Positions 50,874-61,034 of a stretch of 64,000 bases of DNA are shown here, piece after piece; positions within the stretch are counted from its first letter, which is position 1, and every line of letters begins with the position of its first letter. The DNA comes from Pisaster brevispinus. Lineage: Eukaryota > Echinodermata > Asteroidea > Forcipulatida > Asteriidae. The stretch is from positions 11,047,764 to 11,111,763 of the forward strand of contig JAMKCF010000021.1 of NCBI GenBank assembly GCA_023634235.1, given 5' to 3'. The notes beneath the pieces were generated by a model. It saw only the letters and a program-made list of their open reading frames with translations, did not search any database and was not told the DNA's origin. Made by a program: the position numbers and the translations under genes.

Positions 50874-51690
50874 TAAGACTAAGCGTTAATTATTGTGCGT
50901 TTACTGGGAGGCAGTGCACTGGGATCGGTAAATCGGAGTAACCCAAACCCTGTGTAGCTGTGCGTTCGACCATAACACGACCAGGTTGAATGTTCCATTC
51001 ACAGAAAAGGTAAAACTTAAATGTTACGTAATCACAGATGGATGTTTATCCGTAACTACTTTACTGGCTTAGATCTTCCCCCATGCTCATCATGTACAGT
51101 ATACACAAATACTTGAAAAAAACCCAGAAACATTCGAATCAATGGGAAGTTGGTTTCTGAATCAAGTTATTTATTTTATCTCCTCTCAACTAACAGTTTT
51201 TTTTCTACAACACTTAACAAAAACGTAAACTCTAAATCCAAATAAAAAACATCACATTATGTTCCACATGTACATGAGATGAAATTAAACAAAGAAGCAT
51301 AGTTTGGTTGCACTTATTTCATCACTAAAATAATAGTAAGAAAAACCCAGTAGTATGAGAAAAAAAATAATAATCACTGATGTAGTTTTACAAACAACTG
51401 TTTGAAACGAAAACATATCGCCCAATATAAGCAACAAAGTCCAAACAAAAAACTGAATTGCCAACAACTATTTGTCCATCCATGTGTAATGGGATGAAAT
51501 TGCAGGCCCCTTTTTTTTTGTAACTCCTAGTTTACCTAGTCCACCTCGGACTAGGGTGAGTCTAGGGGTGGGTGGTTGCCTGGTGGTGCGTGTTGAGTGG
51601 GTGATTGGTAGCAGCCTATGCAACCAATCACGGCGCATTGAGGAGGAGGTGTCCAGAGGTCAGTGACCATCCCCAAGAAAGTGTTTGGCC

Positions 51691-51851
51691 ACTTGGCTGC
51701 TGGACTCCGACAGAGGAAAGTTGTAAGATTTAACCCTCCAAGTTTCTTCAGTTTATACACTTTGCCTCTGTCGGGATATCTGCGTTGGATTGCGCCAGCC
51801 CAGCTTCTACATCACAATTATTTATATTTTCATCCCCTGTCCTGCTCTAGG
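51691..51851 (+). repeat. 161-bp perfect direct repeat, copy 1
   Basis: It is identical base for base to 52677-52837. It begins ACTTGGCTGCTGGACTCC and ends CCTGCTCTAGG. It is followed directly by TGAGTTTG, so its end reads as a consensus splice donor (CTAG then GTGAGT). Confidence 0.95.
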
Positions 51852-52676
51852 TGAGTTTGATTTTACCTTTTTCTTTCTTGTGAGCCTAGGCTTAAAAGTT
51901 AAAGTAAAGATCGGCGTGTCATTTAACATTTAATTTGAACGATCACTGCTTGTTTTCTATTGTGTGAGGATAGTGTTTTAGGATTTGATTATTGAAGTTC
52001 CCTTTTTAAATGCTCTTATTTTGAATTGATAATTGTTGACTTGTTGTTTTCCATGCTCTTTTAACTTTTGAATTACAAAATGTGAATTACATTTTGTCTC
52101 AGTACTAATTGCTTTGATATTGATTTATTTAATGTTGCTTTGGTACTCTGCATTGTTCAATATTGTATTGTGAGAAAGAATACAGTACTTTTTTATTTCA
52201 TGGCTTAAAACTTCATTCAAAGTTGTTATTTTCTTTGTACACTTTTTGAGATGCACTGCTTTATTTAATCCTGGTTGCATCACCCCCATGATAGTTTTAT
52301 GTCCCCTTCATGACAACTGAAGGTTACTCTTTAATTTCTTATTGTCTGCACTTTGTCCTTGGTTTGTCCAAGACCAGAGGCTTTAACCAGAGTCTAAGAC
52401 TAAGAGATTTAGTGATTGATTGATTCGTTTCCTAATAGTACTTGTTGAAAGCTTTTATGAGCGTAAGAGACAAGAATAGTTTTGTATTATAAGTTTCATT
52501 GATTTTAGTTATGTGCATTTATAAACTTTCCCACAGTCATTATTTCTTCACACTTACTTTATTTTAAGATAGGTTAAGTGGATTATTTCTTGTTTAAGGA
52601 TTATAGGTTTTTTAGTATTAGGTATTTAATTTTAGTATAGTTCATAATTATTTGAATGGCATCGGATTAATTTTAG

Positions 52677-52837
52677 ACTTGGCTGCTGGACTCCGACAGA
52701 GGAAAGTTGTAAGATTTAACCCTCCAAGTTTCTTCAGTTTATACACTTTGCCTCTGTCGGGATATCTGCGTTGGATTGCGCCAGCCCAGCTTCTACATCA
52801 CAATTATTTATATTTTCATCCCCTGTCCTGCTCTAGG
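52677..52837 (+). repeat. 161-bp perfect direct repeat, copy 2
   Basis: It is identical to copy 1 across all 161 bases. It is preceded by TTAATTTTAG, which resembles a splice acceptor, and followed by unrelated sequence. The 825-bp spacer between the copies (51852-52676) is T-rich with no ORF. Confidence 0.95.
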
Positions 52838-53393
52838 CCAATTCCTATTCAAGAGAGCCAGCAGGACAGCGTGACTTCAAAGTTCAACTCATCAACTGCA
52901 TTCTCCATCATTTTAACTGGTTGTACTGGAAACAGTAATCCTGTCCCCTGATCAAGGACAAGGAACTGTTCCCACATCACTTCAAGCCCCCTATCTTCTT
53001 CTTCAACATCCTGGTTTTCTTCAAGTTCTTCATTCGTCATCATCCCAGTTCATCGTCAATTCCTGGAGTTCGTCCACACACCGTCACATCCATCCACCGA
53101 CAGATAGGCCATTCATTTTATTTGCATTGTTAAGTTTACTATTATTGCTTTTGTTAATCTATATTGTCGAGACCCGCCGGGTTTTCAAGTCTTAAAGATT
53201 CTTTTATTTTGAGATTATTACAATCTCAAATATTGTCATCATACAGCGTTTTAAATCGTCCATCCCTTCCAGTAGTCTGGATACGAATAAACCACCTCTA
53301 TAACATTTACAACACATATCAGCGTGTCCCTTGTAAAATTTATTATGTCTCAGCACAGAGTGCATTAAACTGCACTCGAACCTGCTACATAAT

Positions 53394-53410
53394 TGGCGCC
53401 CAATGTGGGG
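53394..53410 (+). other. primer-binding site
   Basis: TGGCGCCCAATGTGGGG just after the inferred LTR is the form of a tRNA primer-binding site of Ty3/Gypsy elements. The tRNA type is not assigned. Confidence 0.7.
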
Positions 53411-53766
53411 ATACGCTGTATTTCTTTTTCTAATTTTGATTGTGTGTTAAAACAAAACACCTTTCGCCGGCTATAACTGAAGGGACCCACATTATTTCTC
53501 GACATTGTTTTTTACTAGTATTGCCAAATTTCTCCATTGTATTTTCGTGTTTTTATTGTTGCCATTATGACTTTTCACTTGATTTGTCTTTATTGATTTT
53601 GTGTGCACTTTTGTTGCACAGGATTTTACCTATTGCCAAATTTATAGATTTAATTTTTGTTTCTTACTTTCGCCATTTTTAACTTGCATTTCTTGCTTTT
53701 ATGTGCCCTTTTGTTGCACATGATTACTTGTGTATTATTTATTGTACTTAACTTTACTTTTTCATA

Positions 53767-55374
53767 ATGACATCCTCAGTATTAGTGGCTAACATTCCGC
53801 CACAAGCTTCCCTAGAGCAGGTACGGTATTTTTTAAACAGGGCGGGTGCAATCCACAGCATCAGTGAGCTGTCCCATTCCGGGAGTGATTATGGCACGTA
53901 TGCATACTGTCAGTACCACTCTCCGGCACAGGCGGCTCGCGCTGTCCAGTTACTGACTGGACAGCCCCTCCTCAATGGCCGCCCTCGCTTGCTACAGCCT
54001 TACAGCCAACCACCACCCCCTGGAACTGGCCCTATACCTATGGCTTCCCTAATCCCCTCCCCTGAAGATGTTCTTCGAACAACTTCTCCCATCCCAATTA
54101 TCCATCCTCCGACTCCGCTCCCTGTTTCCAGCCAGAGCCTACCACACCCATATCCTTTACCCCACCCTATTACCCCTTCATCTTCTTCCATCCCTTTCTC
54201 TCAACCCCCACCTCCTCACCCTGCAATTTCTACTAGCCCACAAGCGATTTTTGCAGCACAGCAGCACGCGCCACAGCCAATGCCACAGCCAATGCCACGG
54301 CCAATGCCACAGCCAGTGACGCAGCCTATGCCACAGCCAGCGCAGCAGCTACACGGACATCCTCGTTTTCCTCCTCTGCCTCCATCTCTGGGATTTTCAC
54401 CGCTTGCCGCATCCCATAATGTTCCTGCTCCGTATCCTCGGCCCCCAGCTGTGACACACCTCCCCACTGGTTATGTCCAGCCCCCAAGGATATCTCCTTT
54501 CTTTGGCGATGTATCGGCCAAGGGGCCTGGAGTTGACTTTGACTCATGGAAGTTTGAAGTTGAGTCCTTGCTTCGCGATGGCACATACACTGAGCAAATT
54601 CTGGCCCCATATGTCCGCCAATCGATTCGTGGAGAGCCCAGTCGGCTTATCCAAACGCTTGGCCCTCATGCATCGATTGGCGCAATTGTCCTCGAACTGG
54701 AGGGGAGCTATGGCACTGTGCAGGATGGCCCAACTCTTCTCCAGAAAGCTTATAATAGCCACCAGGAGGACCAGGAGACAGCTGCTGGCTTTGGCCGCCG
54801 TCTCAAGCTCCTCGTCTATGAAGCATGCCGTCGTGGTGGCCTTCCTGTGGCCTCCATGGACGTTGTGCTCCGACAGATATTTTGGCGTGGGCTCCGTGAA
54901 CAGCAGCTTAAAAATATCTGCCGGCACAAGAAGGACGAGGTCACTACCTTTGACAATCTAGTGCGGCTTGTTCGCATGGGTGAGCAAGAGTTGGTGGCTA
55001 AACGCCCAACGAAGGACCTTCCCACTGGCCCTCCCCGCCCAACTACGAATCCTGACTTTAAGAATGCCCTCTCCACAATCACATCTTCCCTGGCGGAACT
55101 CAAAGTTGCCCTGACGGCCACCCCAGCACTTCCTCCAATACCGCCTCCACCTCCCTTTCATAGTTTTCCGATAAACTCAAACATTCCTCCCCCACCAGCC
55201 CGCTTTGAGTGCTACAAATGCGGCCAAGTGGGACACATTGCCCGCGGTTGCCGTAACCCTCCTAAGCAATCCAAATCCATGCATTTAAACAAGCACCTGC
55301 CTCCACAGGGGGTGATGTGGCAGGCAGCTCCACCGACAACCCAATCGGTTCCCACAACACCCCATATGTCCTAA
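53767..55374 (+). CDS. Gypsy-type Gag with N-terminal RRM-like domain (535 aa)
   Basis: Residues about 4-78 look like an RNA-recognition motif: RNP2-like VLVANIP, a helix, and RNP1-like YGTYAYCQY followed by AAQAV-type helix residues. Residues 79-240 are Pro-rich with MPQP repeats. Residues about 245-410 are capsid-like (FDSWKFEVESLLRDG, SIRGEPSRLIQTLG, AAGFGRRLKLLVYEACRRGG), reminiscent of the PNMA-type Gag lineage. A single zinc knuckle CYKCGQVGHIARGC lies at about residues 482-495. Gag assembles particles and packages RNA. The ATG at 53767 follows the PBS by about 360 bp. The frame is intact. The RRM call is by pattern only. Confidence 0.85.
   Translation: MTSSVLVANIPPQASLEQVRYFLNRAGAIHSISELSHSGSDYGTYAYCQYHSPAQAARAVQLLTGQPLLNGRPRLLQPYSQPPPPGTGPIPMASLIPSPEDVLRTTSPIPIIHPPTPLPVSSQSLPHPYPLPHPITPSSSSIPFSQPPPPHPAISTSPQAIFAAQQHAPQPMPQPMPRPMPQPVTQPMPQPAQQLHGHPRFPPLPPSLGFSPLAASHNVPAPYPRPPAVTHLPTGYVQPPRISPFFGDVSAKGPGVDFDSWKFEVESLLRDGTYTEQILAPYVRQSIRGEPSRLIQTLGPHASIGAIVLELEGSYGTVQDGPTLLQKAYNSHQEDQETAAGFGRRLKLLVYEACRRGGLPVASMDVVLRQIFWRGLREQQLKNICRHKKDEVTTFDNLVRLVRMGEQELVAKRPTKDLPTGPPRPTTNPDFKNALSTITSSLAELKVALTATPALPPIPPPPPFHSFPINSNIPPPPARFECYKCGQVGHIARGCRNPPKQSKSMHLNKHLPPQGVMWQAAPPTTQSVPTTPHMS
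55284..55290 (+). promoter_or_regulatory. -1 ribosomal frameshift slippery site TTTAAAC in the gag-pol overlap
   Basis: In the Gag frame the codons are CAT TTA AAC, which gives the canonical X XXY YYZ heptamer. The pol frame is the -1 frame and is open from this point on. The Gag stop is about 80 nt downstream. A downstream RNA structure was not modelled. Confidence 0.72.
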
Positions 55375-58300
55375 CTCGATTAGTTGGTAATGCCAATGAG
55401 ACAGAGGCGTGTGTATCAGGTGTAAGATGCCTTTGCCTTGTTGACACTGGGTCCCAGGTAACCACTATATCCCAATCATTTCATGCTACACATCTTTCCT
55501 CAAATCCTATTAAGCCCATCAGTAACCTTCTTCCAGTTCAAGGTGCTGGCGGCGCTTCTGTCCCTTTCCTTGGATACATTGAAGTTCAAATTTCTTTCCC
55601 TTTCCGACTTCGTAAAGAGCCTGCATCCTACTGGGCACTTGCACTTGTTGTACCGGACACGGCCTACCATGCCAGTGTTCCCCTTTTGGTTGGTACAAAT
55701 GTTATTGCTCAGTGCAAGTCGCATTGTTTTCAATCGTATGGGCCACGATTCTCTCAAAAAGTGCCCCTGCCAAATGCCTTGCAACTTGCACTCAAACATC
55801 TGTCTGCACAGGACAAATGCAAGAAACAAAAACTTGGAAAGGTACGAGCAGCCGGTAATCGGGTTATTACAATTCACCCAAACGAAACTGTTGTCGTTCG
55901 TGGTTTCACGAAAGCACATCTCCAAGCTATGCATTTGAAAGTAATTGTTGAACCTGCAGAGGGACGTGCCCTACCTGGCAAGTTAGAAGTTCTTCCTACA
56001 GTCCTCACCTTGGACCGCGATGTTCAACATAATTCTGTTCCTATTACAGTCAGAAATAGATCACTAAAACAGTGCACTATCCACCCACGAACTGTTTTGT
56101 GCAAGTTGGAGCATGTTGATTCAATTACTCCTCTTGACTCTGAAAACGAATCTCCAACGATTCATCCCTCAAGTGATTGTACAGAAGAGACAGACGATTT
56201 CTTACGTATGTTCAATTTCACTGAGTCACCGATTAGTCCAGATAATCTGACTACAGTCAAAAATTTCTTGAGACAGCGTACTTCTGTGTTCTCACTTCAT
56301 GACAAAGATTTGGGACACACAACCACTGTCCAACATGAAATTAAGTTGACCAATGACACACCCTTCAAAGAACGGCATCGTAGAATTCCCCCAGCTCAAT
56401 ATGATGAAGTCAGACAACTGATTAGGGAAATGCTCAATGCTGGGGCAATCAGGGAATCCCATTCCCCTTGGGCATCCCCTGTTGTCCTAGTGAGGAAGAA
56501 GGATGGCAGTCTGAGGTTTTGCATAGATTATCGGAAACTAAATGAACGTACAGTACGAGATGCCTATGCACTACCTCGCATTGAGGACACATTAGACGCC
56601 CTACATGGCGCAAAATGGTTTTCCTCATTAGACTTGAAAGCTGGGTACTGGCAAGTTGAGATGCAAGAAGAAGACAAAGCAAAGACAGCTTTTACAACCC
56701 CACTTGGGTTCTACGAAGCAAACCGCATGCCTTTTGGTCTTACCAATGCCCCAGCAACCTTCCAAAGACTCATGGAACGTTGCGTGGGTGATCTCAACTT
56801 GAAAACATGTTTAGTCTACCTAGACGACATCATTGTTTTCTCAACTACATTTGAAGAACATCTCAAACGACTTGAGTCAGTACTCACACGGCTGCAGCAG
56901 CATGGTTTAAAACTGAAGCCGTCCAAATGCCACCTTTTCCGTTCCTCCGTCAAGTACCTCGGTCATGTGATCTCAGCAGCAGGCGTTGAGACTGACCCAG
57001 ATAAAACTGCTGCCTTGAAGACTTGGCCAGTTCCCAGTAATCACCATGAAGTTCGATCTTTCTTGGGATTTGCTGGGTACTACCGACGATTCATCGCGGG
57101 GTACTCAAAAATAGCCAAACCCCTCCATGCCCTTACTGTGGGCCTCCCAATGAAGAAAAATGTTGGTCGTTCACACAAATCCAAACCCCCTCCTTTCACC
57201 TGGACCCCTCACTGTCAACATGCTTTTGAATGCCTGATCACACAGCTAACCGAAGCACCTGCCTTGGCGTATGCTAATTTTAATGAACCCTTCATCCTGC
57301 ATACTGATGCCAGCGTCACTGGTCTTGGTGCAGCACTGTATCAACTGCAGGATGGACGGGAGCGTGTTGTCGCTTATGCCAGCAAAGGCCTATCAAAAAG
57401 CGAATCAAACTACCCTGCCCACAAACTTGAATTTTTAGCTTTAAAGTGGGCAGTGACCGATAAGTTTCATGATTACCTCTATGGAACCAATTTCAGAGTA
57501 GTAACGGACAACAATCCACTCACTTATGTCCTTACTACTGCTAAGTTAGATGCCACTGGACATCGTTGGCTTGCTGCCCTGTCTGCTTATAATTTCACGT
57601 TGGAGTACAGGAGTGGCAAGCTCAATGGTGATGCAGATGGTCTGTCCCGCCGCCCCCATCATGAGACCGCAGCTAATACACAGACTGTTTCTGTTGAAGC
57701 TGTAAAAGCTGTAGTAGGCTCACACGGTGTATACCTTGCCAACTCAGCTGGGTCACCAATCCCACTAGTAGAGACTTTGGCATTGCAAAGCACAGCTGTC
57801 ACACCAGATATTGATAATCCTCCATTATGGCCGGGACAGAGTCCTATTCCTCAGGTGTCCACAGAGGAATGGAGGAAATATCAAAGGGAAGATCCCATTA
57901 TTGGGAAAATCATTCAGTACAAGGAGGAAGGAAAATGTCCCCAAGGAAAGTTAAGACGTCATGAAAACCGTGACGTTGTCGCACTCCTACGGGATTGGGA
58001 CAAATTAACTTTTCGGAATGGTGTCCTTCACCGCCGACGTACAGAAAAAGATGGCGGTGAAATTGTCCAACTTGTTCTTCCCAAGCTGTACAGAGATGTT
58101 GCTTTCCGTTGTCTACATGATGAAGCCGGTCACTTTGGCCGAGAGCGGACTCTCGACTTGATCCGTTCTCGGTTCTTTTGGCCCTATATGGCTTGTGATG
58201 TTGATAACAGGATCCGTTCATGCCCCAGATGTATAAGACGAAAGATGCCACCAGTAGCTTTAAGGACAGCCCCATTGGTAAGCATTACAACTTGTGAACC

Positions 58301-58892
58301 AATGGAACTGGTGTGCATTGATCATCTTTCCCTCAAAACAACTGGCGGTTCGCAAGCAGATATTTTGGTTATCACCGACCATTTTAGCCGCTATGCGCAA
58401 GCGATCCCAGTGCCAAATCAAACAGCTAAAACCACCGCCCGTGTACTGTTTGACAACTTCTTTGTCCATTATGGATTTCCAGGCAGACTCCACTCTGACC
58501 AGGGAAGAGGTTTTGAGTCGGATGTTATACACCAGTTGTGTAAAATAACCGGCATCACTAAGAGTCGAACATCTCCTTATCACCCCCAGGGCAATGGCCA
58601 AGTAGAGCGTTTCAATAGAACTCTACTTGAGATGTTAGGTACACTGCCAGAAGACAAGAAGTCAGTGTGGAAGAAGCATGTGGCCCCTCTTGTCCATGCC
58701 TATAACTCCACAAAGAATGATGCGACTGGTTTCTCACCATACTTCCTTATGTATGGTAGACATCCAATTGGCAAAAATGGTACGGCCCAATGGTCACGTA
58801 GCGTCATGGAAGTAGCCAGTGGCCCTTGCATCCCAAATTTCATGTTTTTTAGGTTCAAATTTACACTACTTCAAGATCGAATTTCCCCGTAA
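55317..58892 (+). CDS. Gypsy-type Pol: protease, reverse transcriptase, RNase H, integrase, truncated at its end
   Basis: The frame is open upstream to the slippery site, so translation by -1 frameshift is more likely than initiation here. Protease: CLVDTGSQVTTIS near residue 40. RT: FCIDYRKLNERTVRDAYALP, FSSLDLKAGYWQVEM, and the catalytic YLDDIIVF. RNase H: FILHTDASVTGLGAALY and an HRWLAALSAYNF region. Integrase: HHCC zinc region (CLHDEAGHFGRERTLD, CPRCIRR) and DDE core with CIDHLSL, HSDQGRGFES and SPYHPQGNGQVERFNRTL. Coding similarity fades after about residue 1150 (FLMYGRHP), and the last ~40 residues look unrelated. Integrase C-terminus, 3' UTR and 3' LTR are missing, so the copy is 3'-truncated although the rest is intact. 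Confidence 0.92.
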   Translation: MAGSSTDNPIGSHNTPYVLTRLVGNANETEACVSGVRCLCLVDTGSQVTTISQSFHATHLSSNPIKPISNLLPVQGAGGASVPFLGYIEVQISFPFRLRKEPASYWALALVVPDTAYHASVPLLVGTNVIAQCKSHCFQSYGPRFSQKVPLPNALQLALKHLSAQDKCKKQKLGKVRAAGNRVITIHPNETVVVRGFTKAHLQAMHLKVIVEPAEGRALPGKLEVLPTVLTLDRDVQHNSVPITVRNRSLKQCTIHPRTVLCKLEHVDSITPLDSENESPTIHPSSDCTEETDDFLRMFNFTESPISPDNLTTVKNFLRQRTSVFSLHDKDLGHTTTVQHEIKLTNDTPFKERHRRIPPAQYDEVRQLIREMLNAGAIRESHSPWASPVVLVRKKDGSLRFCIDYRKLNERTVRDAYALPRIEDTLDALHGAKWFSSLDLKAGYWQVEMQEEDKAKTAFTTPLGFYEANRMPFGLTNAPATFQRLMERCVGDLNLKTCLVYLDDIIVFSTTFEEHLKRLESVLTRLQQHGLKLKPSKCHLFRSSVKYLGHVISAAGVETDPDKTAALKTWPVPSNHHEVRSFLGFAGYYRRFIAGYSKIAKPLHALTVGLPMKKNVGRSHKSKPPPFTWTPHCQHAFECLITQLTEAPALAYANFNEPFILHTDASVTGLGAALYQLQDGRERVVAYASKGLSKSESNYPAHKLEFLALKWAVTDKFHDYLYGTNFRVVTDNNPLTYVLTTAKLDATGHRWLAALSAYNFTLEYRSGKLNGDADGLSRRPHHETAANTQTVSVEAVKAVVGSHGVYLANSAGSPIPLVETLALQSTAVTPDIDNPPLWPGQSPIPQVSTEEWRKYQREDPIIGKIIQYKEEGKCPQGKLRRHENRDVVALLRDWDKLTFRNGVLHRRRTEKDGGEIVQLVLPKLYRDVAFRCLHDEAGHFGRERTLDLIRSRFFWPYMACDVDNRIRSCPRCIRRKMPPVALRTAPLVSITTCEPMELVCIDHLSLKTTGGSQADILVITDHFSRYAQAIPVPNQTAKTTARVLFDNFFVHYGFPGRLHSDQGRGFESDVIHQLCKITGITKSRTSPYHPQGNGQVERFNRTLLEMLGTLPEDKKSVWKKHVAPLVHAYNSTKNDATGFSPYFLMYGRHPIGKNGTAQWSRSVMEVASGPCIPNFMFFRFKFTLLQDRISP

Positions 58893-58954
58893 AAATTTCA
58901 AAACATTTTCATTGATTATCATATAAGATATGGTCAGTTTTTCAAAGACTTACC

Positions 58955-59105
58955 TGTGATGTCAACACAGAAAATCTGTTCTTGAACGCGGAAGATGAAA
59001 GGTCGTGTGTGCAATCCGAACACGTGTAATCCAACGGTGACCGATGGGAAGTCCGTCCAAACAACAAAATATAGATCGATAATTGTCATTGGTCCTTTTT
59101 TCACC
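58955..59105 (-). other. candidate minus-strand exon upstream of the Gypsy element
   Basis: The minus strand has an open stretch (WTDFPSVTVGLHVFGLHT and FRVQEQIFCVDITG) ending in a strong donor CACAG then GTAAGT at 58954. I recognise no family. It might be a 5' exon of MGAT5, which would put the Gypsy element in its first intron, or of an unknown gene. It is inferred only. Confidence 0.3.
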
Positions 59106-60233
59106 TTGAAAAGTACGGTGGTTTTTTTCAACCAATCCAAACCTTTCTTACATCACAGTAAAGGTAATGGTCTCAACTATTCGATTCTGTTCGACCCGGT
59201 GGAATCCGACACTCCAATAAGAATCGGCACTCAAATGAGTAGTTCTGATGGAGTGAAAACTGCGCGCTGCCACAGGAAAACCGGCACAAATTAAGTATTT
59301 CAATCGCAAAAGTACGGTGGTTTTTTAGATAACAATATTTAAAAAATACCACCATTAGCTTGACCATGAAATATACTTTTTAAAACCGTTCGACCCCGTA
59401 CAATCACCCGCGAGGTTAAAAAGTTATGAGCAAAAAAGAGGGAAAAACCTGTTTTTTCGCATCGTTTGTTATCAGAAAACGCGTGAAGCAGGGAAACGAG
59501 CTTAAGTGAACACAACAAATTCATATGCACGCAAATTACTTTTGAAAAGAAGTATTACCCACCCGGGGCCGGCCAACTGTTGGCTGAACTTCTATACTAC
59601 TCGCTGTTTTCAAACACAATTGGCCCCAAGACAAACAAATGTTGATATAGTCACTGTTGAATTATTGTGACTCATTCGTTGAATGATTGTGATATCATCC
59701 ATTACTTTTTCTCGCCCCAATACACGGTGCTGCTACAAGGTGATCGTGACTTGGGCTAGTTTCCTTTTTGTAGCTTTCTTCTAAATTTACATCTATAGAC
59801 CTTTACATCGATATCTACCTGAATAAAGTTTGATAAATATACATTTTTTGCAAATGGGAAATGAATCCTGTCAAGAAACTGTGACTATGTCCCTAGTGGA
59901 AATTAACAACAGTTAAAATAATGTATCACCCACACGCAACGTCAGAATTAGTCTGGGGTTGCCTGAAGACATCATAATTTGTATATACAACAGAGACCCT
60001 TTTCAGTTTGATTGGTGGAACACGCGTCACGTGTCACCCATGTATTTACTGCTGCGACAATTCACAATTACAGAAGCGTTCAAATGTGTTGCGTGGATGG
60101 TGGTTATACTTATAGCGACTGAGACGAACTCCCAGAATACATCCCGTCAATCCCAGGGTGCATTGCAATAAACCTTTTGACGAGATTTCTCTTGTAAAGC
60201 CAGATCACGCTTGTCGAAGTAATGTTAACCAAT

Positions 60234-60443
60234 ATGGAAGATGCGGAAAGTCTAGAGAAGGGGTTTGGAGTCGAAGTCATACACGTGGATCACCCCCACC
60301 GCCCCAAAGCCCCAAAGCCTTTGATCCGGTCCTGCACGAGAGCCTCATCTCCCACTGCCACAGTCTATGTCTCCCCAACAGATCATTCGTTTTTGGAACC
60401 GCACATATATTCGATAGTGACCGAAGATATATACACATCATAA
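60234..60443 (+). other. candidate short coding exon, unknown
   Basis: ATG at 60234 after ACCAAT opens MEDAESLEKGFGVEVIHVDH and a Pro/Ser/Thr-rich stretch (SSPTATVYVSPTDH) of 69 residues. Composition is protein-like. About 220 bp upstream lie a GATTGG box and CACGTG, suggesting a promoter. No family is recognised and no donor is convincing. 59.1-60.0 kb shows nothing else. Confidence 0.3.
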
Positions 60444-60890
60444 TATATACAGGATCAAAATATACATTCCGTCAGTTCTACTAAGTACATAAAACATAAC
60501 AAACCTGTGAAAATTTGGGCATCATCCGTTGTGCGAGTCAGTAAAAAACAGTGAAAAACCATGGCACAGTTTTCAGCATGTTAACACAATGTCGTTAATG
60601 TTGAATGTAATAACCGAAACTGGCTGTTTTCAGATACAGTTTTCTCGAATGTGACTTTACTTCTGAGGGTGTTTCAAGGGGGGAGGGTTCTAGAATGAAC
60701 TTCATAAGCTTTCAAATAATTAAAAACACATTTTTTGTTGAGTATCACTCGATGCAAATAAGCAGCGGTGATTGGTGTGGACTTTCTTTCTCCCCGACTT
60801 TGACAGTATCTCAGAGGGGCACAATTATTTTCCTAAAGCATTGATATTGGTATGAACTTTATAATCAGTAAGCTTTCAGACTGAAACTTA

Positions 60891-61034
60891 CGGAGCCCCT
60901 AAAGGGACATTAAAATATAAATAAAAATAATAATTATCTCGTGCGCACGACATAATATGTCGTGCGCACGAGATAATTATGTCGTGCGCACAAGATATAT
61001 ATATATTTTTTTTGATGTCCCTTTAGGGGCTCCG
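60891..61034. mobile_element. 144-bp palindromic MITE with TA target duplication
   Basis: The ends CGGAGCCCCTAAAGGGACAT and its inverse are near perfect, flanked by TA on both sides. The centre repeats CGTGCGCACG palindromes. A TA duplication suggests a Tc1/mariner relative. The same end (CGGAGCCCCTAAAG) occurs alone at 30561. The neighbouring 61.04-61.75 kb shows no gene. Confidence 0.8.

Larger units (their letters stand above)
51519..53389 (+). repeat. inferred 5' LTR of the Gypsy element
   Basis: The boundary is inferred from TGTA at 51519-51522 and TACA at 53386-53389, four bases before a primer-binding site. An AATAAA lies at about 53284 and would serve polyadenylation. Without a 3' LTR the ends cannot be proven. 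Inside is a perfect 161-bp duplication that accounts for much of the length. Confidence 0.5.

Noticed and set aside
51691..52837. The 161-bp repeats as the two LTRs of a small element
   Set aside because: They lack TG...CA ends, have no PBS between them, and lie wholly upstream of the gag leader with its own PBS at 53394.
54000..54610. Long minus-strand ORFs opposite gag and pol
   Set aside because: They mirror codon bias of the Gypsy coding strand and show no domain signature.
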